Below, one piece after another: positions 1 to 11,720 of a stretch of DNA of 64,000 nucleotides. Position numbers and translations under genes: made by a program. Within the stretch, counting starts at the first letter, position 1. Every line of letters begins with the position of its first letter. Origin of the DNA: Suillus spraguei (lineage: Eukaryota > Basidiomycota > Agaricomycetes > Boletales > Suillaceae). The notes below the pieces were generated by a model. The model saw only the letters and a program-made list of their open reading frames with translations, made no database searches and was not told where the DNA came from. The stretch is from the NCBI GenBank assembly GCA_016800925.1, contig JABCPU010000029.1:1-64000 (forward strand). Direction: 5' to 3'.

Positions 1-2022
1 TGAATATCGAAGGCTGTACAGTGCAGTGAGGCGATGCTATATCCACACGTGATCAAGTGACAAAGCACGCGTCTTTACAGTATTATGTAATGTGAGCTTT
101 CTAGCTGGCTATTATGTAATTCCGCCTGGTTGCCCAACACGTTGCTCGCTGCAGATATAGAACACATTGAAGGTGTCCATACTTTGTGTACCTCCCTTCA
201 TTTTTGGCTTCTACTACTGATCATGATGCTATCATTGCACGATTGGCCGCTGTCTTCTCCGCCCCTTCACTTGGGTGTCTGTATCTCCGCCTCTGGATGA
301 GCTTACCCGCCGCCTTGGAAAAATTGAACTGCGAAGATATCCGCTCATCTATATGCGGTTTGGCTTGCTGTCATCACACACTCCAGTCCCCGTGCCCATC
401 AAAGTCATGCAATAGCCTCGCTCACCATGTCCGTCCTTCGTTTATCCTCCGCTGGCTCCCATGCGTTGTGTGACATATATTCTGGCGCACTTCAAGTCTT
501 CTTTCCCGATTTATGCTCTTTGTTCTGACAGTGCGTCTTCAGTACCATACTTGCACACGAATTCGGGTCGCCCGTTGTTAATGGCATATTGAATTGGTCA
601 GGCGAGTCAGGGATTGGTGCTTGCGCCGGTACGATTCTATGGTTTTGGAAGGATTTTTTTTTTTTCTCTCGATCGGTCTGGCTAATAGGTGAGACTAGTA
701 TCCTCTGCTCTTTCTCTTGTGACATCAGCTACAAAACACAGACCAGAAAATCAAACTTATTGGTAACTCTTATCACAGCGTTCCATGAGCTACTACTAAC
801 CCGGCTACTGTCTACTATAGGAGTGATAGAAGGTGACGCGCAAGGCGATAAGAAGACTGGGTGCGATGATGAACTGTCGGTTGATACCTCAAGCAATTAG
901 ACGTGGGTGAGTTTGGTTCGTCGATGACGACGTTAGTGATGATGTTGGATAGATGTAGGACAAGGATTTGTGGTTTAATATCATCGCTCCATCTCTATGG
1001 AATATCCCATCCAGGAATATCAGCCACCGCTGCGGCATTACCAACCGCTACGGCTCATATCATCGAATGTGTACGACATGATAGTCATACTCCCTGCGTT
1101 TCGTAAAGTGATATAATCTGGTTAATGCACCACTACAACTGACTCGAGTGGCATAGGGCAACGTAGATAATTCTGAGATGCACCAGGAAGTTGCCAGCTG
1201 GTACACAGACCTATCATAGTTGAACGAAAGGGAAAGTCAAACTATGCTCAGATACTGTCTCTCAATCACGCTTCTGACTCTGGAGGCGTGCGGACTGGCT
1301 CTCAACAGCAAGGTGACCATGGAATGATGGTAACTGCCTGCCGCTCGAATAACGTCTGTATGTAATTTGCAGGCGGAATGAAGCAAAGGACTAGACAAAA
1401 GGGTCATAAAGGCGAGGTGTACAATCTATACAGATCTGAGATGGAGAGTCGTATAATGCAATCAGGTCTGTCATTCAGGCTCATAATCGGAACCTACGAG
1501 GCAGAATTCGCGACGGAAGGTGCTGCTGGGGAGTAGGCGCGTATGGCTTGCTGGTGAAGAAAGCCAATGACTATCGCAGTATATGGCCTGAGCATACAGG
1601 ATGCACGAATGATGCCTTGCGTATCTCGTGCTTGAGTGAATCTCCCATAAGCCGGTTGGCATGAGTCAGATGAGAAGACGAGAGTGGGACGCTCAATGAT
1701 CGGAGGCTGCGAGAAGATGAATCGCCGAGAACAGATTGTGAGGAACTGCGGGGGTGTTGGCTCTTGCATGCCCATCTGCCCAAATGGTCGCAGGGGGGAT
1801 TGTCGTCACACAGAAAAAAGAAGGATCAGTGGTTTGGTGCAAGTGTGAGTCAGTAGACATAGGATGTCGGGACGAATCGGTATAGCGAGACATTTCCTAG
1901 TCTTGTCTCCTTGAAATTTACTTCAAATACCAAAAGTAACTCTATGACACAAGTGAGAATAGATAAGGTAAATTCCCCTGCCGGGCCAAAAAGCACCATA
2001 CAACCGATAACTTCATCCAGTA
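1..2022. other. Gene-poor left edge
   Basis: Only short open frames (103 codons or fewer) occur here on either strand. None shows a recognisable domain or a convincing chain of exons. A T-run of about 15 lies near 652-666. I see no tRNA, no clear tandem repeat and no mobile-element termini. The right end abuts the 3' end of the minus-strand membrane gene. Confidence 0.5.
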
Positions 2023-3641
2023 TTACACACTACTATCAGTCGATATATGCACGCGCTCCTGGAAAGCAATAGAGGTCATGCCGGTTGCTGCGTCGGAGTC
2101 GGCCACAAGCTTAGCATGATATTCTCGGACACTAAGGATCAGGCGGGGTCCTAACACAAACATCTGCATGACCTCCAAAATACGAAGCAGGCCACCACAA
2201 ATCTGAGCTCCCACGGGAGATTCGCCCTACAGAAATGATGAATCAGGGTCGCATGCATAGTAAATGAAAGATTCACATACCACTGAGTTTGTCATAGACA
2301 CATTAAGAATGATCTGCAAACAAGAAACAGCAGCAACGCTACCACGTCCAACCCTTCAGTGGACAAGAGGGAACAGTAATCACAATATGAGCTCACGTCA
2401 TAAAGTAAGGCAGGTGAGTTTCCATCAACACCATGAAACAATCCTTGATAGTAGTCCCACCTGTCGATTGTCGTTGGAGTTCACGGAAGTGCCTTACCGC
2501 AATCCAGATTGCGAGACACAATGCAAGAACCTCCCACAGACCAGAGAGTATCGAGTCAATGAACATCAGAAGTGGGACATAATCCTGAAAGTCAAGCCCG
2601 CACTCGTGGGTGCCGGAGAGAATGAGTGCCTCTGGTATTCATCAATGAGATATATACTTTTGTCATCAACAATTAAACGTACCCCCTGACGTATACATCA
2701 TCATCATTATCATTTCCACGCCGGCGAAAATGTTGACGACCAGGAAGGTGACGACGAGAAATATCAGGACCTTTCTGGATTGTTGATACATGGCATTCAA
2801 CCGAGTGATGATGATGACTTGCAGTCAAATCAATATCACTGAAGTCTCGCAAGTGCTAAGCTCACCCCACAGCATAGCACATGCCACAAAACTAATCCAA
2901 TTATACACGATGTATATAACAAAGCCTAATAAATCCAGTCAGTGACCAGCCTCGTGCAGCACACACTCCAAACAGACTCACATCTGTGGTAGCATAGCGT
3001 GCCAGTCATTAGTGAACCAAGAAGTTAGCAAAGAACCGCACCCACTCCTACAGGAAACCATAGTTAGCTGGAGGGGGATATGACCTGTGCAGAATACTCA
3101 CTTTATCTGTTAGCGGGATGGTCGGAAAACCCCCTGTACGGCGTTGGTCAGAGGAAGTAAAGACAGCGAATGTACCAAAACAACATACATATCATGTTCA
3201 GGCTAATTATGAGACGATTAGCGCAACACCGATTGTTTAGCCTTTTGGAACATACGCAGCATAAAAGATTCCAAGATAGCGCACCTAGGATACCTTGAAG
3301 TCAGCACAATGTGGCAACAGCGACAAACAAGCCACATACACCGAGATACATAACTGTCATTAGGGACAAGCGTTGCCTCTGCCGTTGTGTGTGTTCGCAT
3401 GTGTGTACCTCTGACATGAGACACTACTCACCCAGATCAGTTCAACCTATAAAACCATTCTTAGTAAGATGGCTGCTCCGGTCATAGGCATCAACATACC
3501 TCTTGTCCGAATGTAAGTGCTGAAATATTTGTAAGATATCAGCAGTCCTTCCATATTACCATGCTCACCCCAATCATACGTCAGTGCAACAAAGGCGCCG
3601 ACTGCAAAACCGCAGGCGAGATTAAATCGAGACATCAACAT
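2023..3641 (-). CDS. DUF6533-like integral membrane protein (multi-exon)
   Basis: Probable multi-pass membrane protein of the basidiomycete DUF6533 family, whose biochemical role is unknown. Read on the minus strand, consecutive short exons with good GT..AG borders spell the family's N-terminal signature: a hydrophobic stretch ending ALTYDW, then ALTFGQEVELIW spread over three exons (about 3550-3641, 3486-3505, 3431-3445). Next come LSLMTVMYLG and VRYLGIFYAAYV (about 3255-3390). The 3' exon (2023-2218) encodes a last hydrophobic segment, LGPRLILSVREYHAKLVADS, and a polar tail ending STDSSV. Middle exons (about 2290-3120) are tiny and only partly resolved. The ATG at 3641 is the first in frame; an upstream exon cannot be excluded. 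Two relatives of the same family lie at 33-39 kb. The family call is fairly secure; the full exon list and the start are not. Confidence 0.65.
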
Positions 3642-3661
3642 GCGACTACTCTCTACGAACC

Positions 3662-4386
3662 TGTAAAATAGATGCCCAAGATATCTGCTTCAATGGCCGG
3701 CCACAAAGTGGGATCGTTTAAGACTATGGTCATATTGGGGGTGCAGATGAGGGACACACTCAATTGGTGCAAGGCGATGGCATAGTATACAAATTATATA
3801 GACTCACGTAATAAGTTGTGAAATCTGAACAATTATGTCGGCATCGTGATGCCAAGGAAACAAACGGTCAAGTTCTAACACGCCACATCCATGATCTCGT
3901 GCGGTGCATCGGTTCGCACTGCCAGAGATAGCCTAGTTGAGAATTCATCAATGGAGACGGAAGATCCGTGGGCGCAATATTATGACCATCATTGAGCTAT
4001 GCTGATGCTAGGGTAGACAACCGCTTTCATCTTCTGATCATCCTAACATAATTCCTGTGATGCATTCGCCGACAATCAATTGTACTTCCTGGATGGCGGA
4101 TTGCCACAACGACTCACCCGAAGAACTGTAAAACCACAGAGTTGAGCAGGGAAAATATTCTCGGTTGCGTCAAATAACATGGATGGGCTGATCGATGATC
4201 CTTGCAAGGCCGCCAGTCCAGTAACACTCACTTTCCTTTTCTCTAGATGCCCCGGGCCTCAGACAACCGTGACGAGTCTCACTCAATGAAAGGGAGACTT
4301 GCTAGAATCTCACAGTCTGTAAAGAAAACTACTAATTCAGATCTAGCACCCTCATTTGCCCCGTCTTGCTTGTAACGGCGATACCT
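3662..4386. other. Intergenic, nothing recognised
   Basis: This 0.7-kb gap lies between the divergent membrane gene (-) and the BSP-peptidase-like gene (+). It must hold both promoters, but I see no repeat, RNA gene or clear motif in it. Confidence 0.4.
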
Positions 4387-5193
4387 ATGCCTCCCCACGA
4401 TTTCTCACCCCCGTCAACTTGGAAAATACCCAATTTTATGTTGAGGGTGGAGGACTCACGTCCTGGAGCATCGATCTTCTTTGATTGCGTCAAGCCAAAG
4501 GAAGTATTCAAGCTCGCAGTTGAAGCATCTTACACCTGGCTATATACACCACTCATGGCCCCAACCCAGTGAGTACTACGCATTCTCAACTCTCCATAAC
4601 GTGTTGCGAATCATCTGCATTTCAAGCATTACACTCGTTCTCAGATCATTCCATGGCGTGGCATACACTTTTGGCACGCACGAGACGAAAGAGATCAACT
4701 TCTCCCTCGATTGGATCAAATCATTAGAGGCTTGCTCACAAGATGAAATACTAGGCGTGTTGGTTCACGAGGTCGTGCATTGCTATCAGTATAATGCAAA
4801 AAATACATGTCCAGGGGGTCTTATAGAGGGTATTGCAGGTGCGCACGTTTTTATCATTCGTCGAGTTTGGCTTCGAAACTACTGGTAGATATTGTAAGGC
4901 TTAAAGCAAAGCCTGACAAATTCTATCCGCATTTCCACGCTGGTTTTGCACCACCACACTGGAGGCCTATAGCTGCGGAGAAGTGGGACGCAGGGTACGA
5001 TTCCACAGCATAATCCCTCAACTGGATCGAGAAATGCTGTGATGAGGGGACTATCCGAAAACTTAGCGGGTCCATGAACGATTCGAGATACGGAGTAGAA
5101 CTCTTTGAGAAGGTGGCTGGAGAGAGCGTGAGTTCCCTGTATACACTGTATTGTGAACATCTGGAACAGACGAGTAAGATACCTTATACTTGA
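4387..5193 (+). pseudogene. Basic secretory protein (BSP)-family metallopeptidase, interrupted by a stop codon
   Basis: Member of the BSP / peptidase M-type family (Pfam BSP), putative zinc peptidases. Exons: 4387-4568, 4627-4838 and 4889 onward, all with in-phase GT..AG borders. Exon 1 encodes the N-terminal part, with PGASIFFDCV. Exon 2 holds VAYTFGTHETKEINFSLDWI and the zinc motif HEVVHCYQYN (HExxH), followed by PGGLIEGIA. Exon 3 gives DIVRLKA and KWDAGYDSTA. There a TAA (5011-5013) stands where the family has a Tyr codon (TAY-F-L-DWIE). The frame then continues with SLNWIEKC and on to a natural-looking end, TGA at 5191-5193. The metal-binding part survives, but a product would lack about the last 60 residues. 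It is most simply a recent pseudogene; a sequencing error at one base is the alternative. No signal peptide is evident at the ATG used. Confidence 0.75.
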
Positions 5194-6197
5194 ACATTGA
5201 TTGATACTAGTAGCAGTAGAAGCTACTGCAGAGAAATTTCCGCTACGGGTTTTATTGTGTCGTGCTTGAGAAAACCTCATCTTTTCGATTTTGGCAGAGA
5301 AATCCATTCCGGCCCTAAACACGTCTGTTTGTGGTCGGTTCTTTGTTGATTGATACGAGTCTTGATTCGTTCGTGTTGTCTTTTCTGCATGATTACAACG
5401 TCCTGCGTACTATCACCAATCATCGCAGCATGGTTGTAGAGTTCACTTTTTGGCGGGCGCGCGTATCTACCGCCGACAGTTGGTACAATTTCCGACGGAT
5501 CTTTCGACCCGTCTATCTGAGCGGACGCGACGTTGAGCTTGGCTCTTATCGGTCAATCCGAGGTTCGATGGTGCTCGATTCATTCAGCCTTTGGAGACGG
5601 ACGTCACTCGGCTTTCTCGCGCTCATGGTTGGAGCTTCCAGTCCAGAGGTACGTGAAATTATCCAAATCATTTCCATACGTCTAAATCATCATTTATAGA
5701 GAATCTTTCCTCTTCTTCGTCTGCAAGTCAGCTACCCCAAGTGAATTGGCGCTTGCCCACGGCCTTCAAGTAGGCTCCAACTTGTCTATGGAAGATTTAT
5801 GACAGGTTATATCTCACTCTGTGGGTCCAGCTTACCACGAACATTCGAGGGATGTAACTCTGGGAAAAGGTGGACTGACGTGTGTTTCGGCCTGCTTGCA
5901 CCAGAGTCATGACTCGCTTTTAAAAAGTACGGCTCAACAAAGCTGTTCAATTGTATTTGTAACAGTCTGCGATTTGATAATGGCTCGTATATTTGTATCG
6001 CACACTCGAATGCAATGAATGATGCAGCTGACAAACGAGCGGGTTAGTGGATCTTCGCGTTATCGTGTTCAGTGGACAATGAATATGAAATTAGTCAGAA
6101 AATAAACCAAACCTTGAGGCCCCTAATTCTGTCTAGCTACTTCCATTCACGAAGCTTCTGCTGAGGAGAATAACCCCACCACAAGACCGACACATCA
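5194..6197. other. Unassigned spacer with one 122-codon frame
   Basis: A plus-strand open frame at 5331-5699 (122 codons) has no family resemblance that I can see. Its composition (many Arg, Ser and Phe) gives no functional hint, and it lacks convincing flanking exons. The rest of the interval shows nothing. Confidence 0.35.
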
Positions 6198-7319
6198 ATG
6201 TCTCTCATCAATTCGCACTTCTTTCCCATCCACATGCATTACTCTGAGCCACACATCCATCAGCTGCCAGTGGAACTTTTACGGCAAATATTTTTGCTCA
6301 TCGTCGATGACCTCTCAGACTATCCTAGTATTTTCAAATTGATAAATGTCTGCGTCTCGGGAAATTTTTTCACCCCTCCCCTAGTCTTCACCCGCGTGTG
6401 CCACATTTGGCGAGATGTTGCACACTCTACGACAGGGCTTTGATCGCGCCTCCAGGTTACACTTCCCAGTGGAGATGATTTATTGAACCCGTTCCTTTCA
6501 TGTCTGCTCCAGTTTTGGCTCGCCAGCTCTGGTAGTCAACCTCTTACCCTTCGCATCGATCGGATCCGTGCATCATGCCGTCTCCACAGCCTGTCTAAGT
6601 CTGTGAGGTGCAGAGTTATGGATGGTTCCTACATGAAACTTTCGCAGGCAGATTCTCGACTTCTCGAGATTCTTCAGTCCGAAAGCAGGCGGTGGGAAAC
6701 AATAGTTGGTGTGTTGCGTGGAGATGAATGGCCCAGTTCCAAGTTGGATACGCCGCAATTGAGAACCTTGGAATGTAGCTGGTCAGGTCTTAATAGATTC
6801 AATGCACCAAATCTCCATCGGCTACACATCCCAAACGACCCGCAGGGGATACCTGCTCCTATTCCTACCTATAAAAGCTTACGACATCTTCATATCCAAT
6901 ACGCTTTCCCAATGTTCGTCCGCTCCATTTCAGTATCTTTCCCTCTTCTGGAGACATTCGTACTAGTGCGTGTTAGCCATTATGGTAACACTAGAGGCCG
7001 TTCGGCCACGCTTTCTTGTCTCGAATCATTGACTCTCCCTCTTCCCTTGGGTTCGAATAATTTCCACTGGTTTACCGGAATACTCGACGGCCTTCATCTT
7101 CCCGTGCTGCGGAAATTAACACTGGTGGGAGACCCAACCAAATCGGCGGTTGATTGTATCATGGCTGGGTTGGCAGCTACCGCAACTTGCAACTTGCAAG
7201 TCATAGACTTTCAGACGCGTATACCGCAGGATGAAGTCGATGTGGGTGTGGTCGAGCCGTTGCTCTCAGTTGTGAGGGAGATTTCGGTCTCTTCGGTGTT
7301 GCTCCGATGTCGCGATTAG
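6198..7319 (+). pseudogene. F-box-like protein with an in-frame TGA
   Basis: Agaricomycete F-box-like protein, expected to act as a substrate adaptor of an SCF ubiquitin ligase. The N-terminal F-box is clear near residues 16-80: HQLPVELLRQIFLLIVDD, then VCHIWRDVAHSTTGL. At 6441-6443 a TGA stands exactly where the family has Trp (pattern TPGLWSRLQ). The same frame resumes at once with SRLQVTLPSGDD and stays open to the TAG at 7317-7319. The downstream part has loose leucine-rich repeats (LRTLECSW, LRHLHIQYAFP, LESLTLPLPLG, LRKLTLVGD), as usual for these proteins. The region needs no intron, so a single TGG-to-TGA change explains the break. Total length without the stop is about 373 residues, somewhat short for the family. 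It is probably a young pseudogene. Confidence 0.7.
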
Positions 7320-7719
7320 TCGCTTCAGCAATGGCGTGCCACTATCTGGGTGTGTGCCATTCATGGTGTGAGATAGCGTTGCACTTATATGACATACACA
7401 GTTGGAACCATACTTATCCATGTGGAGTTGCAAGCATGAAGCTGTGAGCCGCGAACAAAGACACTTGCCACGGCCCTATTTCTCTGCCGTGCTGCTTTGT
7501 CCACTACCACTCAAATATTCTCATGGAGTGGCGTATTTTCAACACTCCCACTTCAAGTCATCTGATCACAAAATATGCTCTCTTATTCACGCGAGTCAAA
7601 ACAAAACCAAAAACTACAGGTGAGCACGCAGAAGTAATGCATCATCGTCAACTTTCACCAAGCCATTCAAGCCCATACAAAATAGAACTAGTATCGAGCA
7701 AGCAATCCATTCCGTACCT

Positions 7720-8720
7720 CTACCAAAGTATCGAGTTGTATTCGTCAGCCCTCTTGGTAAATCTATGTTTTCACGATAAAATTCAGTTGGTGCAAGATCC
7801 AAAATAGAAAAAGCCTTCTGCCCAACGCAAGCTGACAGGCATCCGAATGACAACAGAAAGTTCCGTGAGTAGCCGACGGTGCAGAAACATTATTCATTCA
7901 TTAGTCAATTGCACTGCAGCTCACATCAGGGAATGTATAATGGACGGCGAACCGACTACGATCAAGTTGATCGATACCCTTGGTCCAGACGATGAGGATG
8001 ACTACTTGTCATTTATCCGTTTCGTTCCTGTTGACATCGACCAGTATGAGATATGTATAGTGAGAAGAACCTCATGAACGCATAATTGAACAAGGAAACG
8101 GGTTCCTGTTCATTTACTCTGCCGAAAATCGCAAGTCGCTTGAGCTGCCGAAAGAGAATTATGGATGGGTCGTGAGGATGAAAAACCATGAACGAGACAA
8201 TGCAACAAATCCTATCCCTGGTATGCTCGTGGCGGTAAGGGTTGAGGACAAATACACAGCGACATGGATGGAAGTGACTTGGAAAGGTAAGACCATCGAA
8301 GTACGCCAAGGTTCTCTAGATGGCTGATAGATGACGTCGAAGAGGGAAACAAACTCACAGAGGAAATGAATTTAGCGTTCATGTAGGTATCACTCAAGAA
8401 CGGACCTAATGTGAAGGCGGTGTTTATCCATATAGCTACATTGATCAAGAAGTACCACGAGAGGGTGACTCAAGAGATTGCTGCATGTAACGTTACTGAC
8501 AACGCATGAACAGAAGAAGCACATTTCGTACATGCATTGGGCTTACTACGACCAGAAGGTACTCGATGACCGTTATGACAAAGCGCAGGTAAGGGTAAGG
8601 GACAAATGCAAGCACAGAGCAACTGCAAAAGAGAGGAAAGAGTTTGGGAAGATTGATTTTGATGCCGAGTCCGCGAAGGAACACCAAACCGGATGCTGCG
8701 CAGGGTGCATAATTGCTTGA
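7720..8720 (+). pseudogene. Degenerate Ras-like small GTPase with CaaX end
   Basis: Ras-superfamily relic or highly divergent member, read through short exons. In order: a P-loop-like VFVSPLGKS (7738-7764) lacking the first Gly of GxxxxGKS; a piece like the effector-loop region (CFHDKIQLVQDP) in a shifted frame; IRECIMDGEPTTIKLIDTLG with the switch-II DTxG (7927-7985); RIIEQGNGFLFIYSAENRKS (from about 8078); and NGPNVKAVFIHIATLIKKYH (about 8395-8457), matching the TSAKTGENVEEAF helix of Ras. The last exon (about 8511-8720) ends GCCAGCIIA, a double Cys followed by a CaaX box, as in palmitoylated and farnesylated Ras. The guanine-specifying NKxD motif is not recognisable. The frames of the 5' pieces do not join cleanly. 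The fold assignment rests on the order of five motifs. The lost P-loop Gly and NKxD argue against a working GTPase. Confidence 0.6.
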
Positions 8721-9468
8721 GGGGGTAAGCGATGTTGACCGTTGTAATTACCGAGTTCTACTGTTGTGGTTCGGAAACCCTGCTGAAGGCGCATAATCGA
8801 AGCAGTACGAGGAACAATGGTGTTTTTTTTTGACGTCTTGCTCTAGATGTCGGCTTGACCTAGAAATTGAGATGTTTGCTCAGTGAACTATGCGGCTTGT
8901 ATCACTGCATGATGGAACAAATTGAGCAACGAGAGGTCACCACAAAGTTACAATCTTTCAGTGGTCTTCCACGCAATAGCCCGATTCTCTGGAGAAAGAA
9001 AGGAATCTGGTTTGGCGACCATCAGACCACGTAAAGAGGTTATCCAGTGTTGTGCAGCTTGAGGTGACCGGCTGAGATAATCGCACGCAGAAAAGGGAAG
9101 TAGCGTCTCCCCTAGCATGAAAGTCCTGGTCAAATTTGCGATATGCCATTGATAGTACAAGAAGCTTGCTAGAAGCCCTTTCTTGCAGCTTGTCATGAAG
9201 AACGAGGTCGACCGGTCAAGCTTCGAGGCTACATCTAGTACTGCGTTCAATGATGTTGCCCAATTCGGGAAAAATTTCGGGCCCCGGCCCATGATGGCCG
9301 AATCAGATTAGATTAGTAATCATTCACGTATAGTGACCGAACTTCTTCCACACTCTACTCAGGTTTACTTATAACACGCTGTTTTCTCGATTCCACTTTC
9401 TGAAAGGCCTACGGGCAATTCCTCTCGCGGCCGCATCTGCTTCCCTTCCGGATCGTACGTACTCAAAA
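8721..9468. other. Spacer with one unassigned minus-strand frame
   Basis: A minus-strand frame at 8948-9292 (114 codons, starting MGRGPKFF) is open and Cys/Leu-rich but matches nothing I recognise. The segment just before 9469 should hold the promoter of the thioredoxin reductase gene; no motif stands out. Confidence 0.35.
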
Positions 9469-10704
<1,236 letters not shown>

Positions 10705-11720
10705 AAGATTAGAAGACTTTGAATGTGTATACCATGCGATAATCTTGTTACTCACTATATCCAAGCAACGGCATTATGGATTTGACAGTGAACACTCGAA
10801 GAAGACTGGCCTTGTCTGCTCTCATTGGGACTCGCAAGTGCTATCACGATGACAATCTCGAAAACGAAAAGTTCTAAATTGTAACATGAGGTACCCTCTG
10901 TTTTAAAGACTAATATGATGTATGGTACATGACAAGCATGGTCACGATCGCGGGAGTAGAGTGAATCAGAGTTATCAATCGATTATGGATTCTCTTGTTT
11001 GCGGAGGCTAGCACCCAGATCCTCAAGTGTCCAAATAGTGTTAGAACGATTCACCCCTCGCTACTACATGTTATGGAAGAATCTCATTTCCGAGTTCATG
11101 ATACGTGAAATATATAAACCTCGTGCGCCACCAACACACTGTGCATGTGATCTGGCAGGAAACCAACGTGAGGCAGGTCCACCTACGCGAGTCACTATGC
11201 TAGTCGAACGAGAAGCAGCTAATTCAGAATCAAAGACGAAACTGTCCTGGTAGTAACCAATGGGCCCACCCTTGCCAGTAGCCCCTGCAACCAAATATTT
11301 GTCCTGCGATGAGAAACATTCATGGTTTGTCGCAACCGTATTATAGGCCCAAATTTTTGATGTATGATTCAAGCCTGTGTATTCTGAACTTGCAAGAGCC
11401 TTGGCAGAATTTAACGTTTTGCATCCTGCAGAAAATCAGCATCAACACTGGGCTTGCTCCCGTGTTTCAAATGTGGAGAATCAAGATCGTTTCGTGCGAA
11501 AGTAATTGCTGACACAACGCTGACTTGTTAGCGGAGTCGCGCTCTTCTACCAGCCGACAACACTATGGAAAGCCGGAGCACCGTGCTCGTTTTGCCAGCG
11601 ACTTTGGTCACATGCAGTTGAGGGACCCCAAACACTGCGTGCAAATAATACTTTGATATAAGCATGTCCAAACAAAACGTGAATCTACAAGCCCCAGCAA
11701 GAAATCTACAAGTCCCAAGA
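10705..11720. other. Intergenic between convergent genes
   Basis: This 1-kb spacer lies between the ends of the thioredoxin reductase (+) and the alpha-kinase (-). No gene-like frame is supportable. One copy of a dispersed repeat with a GAGCAC/GTGCTC inverted core lies at 11564-11598. Confidence 0.4.
11564..11598. repeat. Dispersed repeat, copy 1
   Basis: The core TATGGAAAGCC followed by GAGCACCGTGCTC recurs at 17321-17366 (inverted, two cores) and 36085-36114. GAGCAC and GTGCTC are reverse complements around one base, so each core can form a small hairpin. Confidence 0.5.

Noticed and set aside
1471..1893. Overlapping minus-strand frames of 63-93 codons.
   Set aside because: Several frames overlap on the same strand without domain signal or exon partners; taken as chance open frames.
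8478..8720. 80-codon frame ending CIIA as a mating-pheromone precursor (CaaX end, EH before the mature part).
   Set aside because: Upstream exons contain Ras switch-II and helix-5 segments, and CCxxCaaX is the normal Ras tail. The pheromone reading needs an ATG in an intron-like region and no receptor gene is near.
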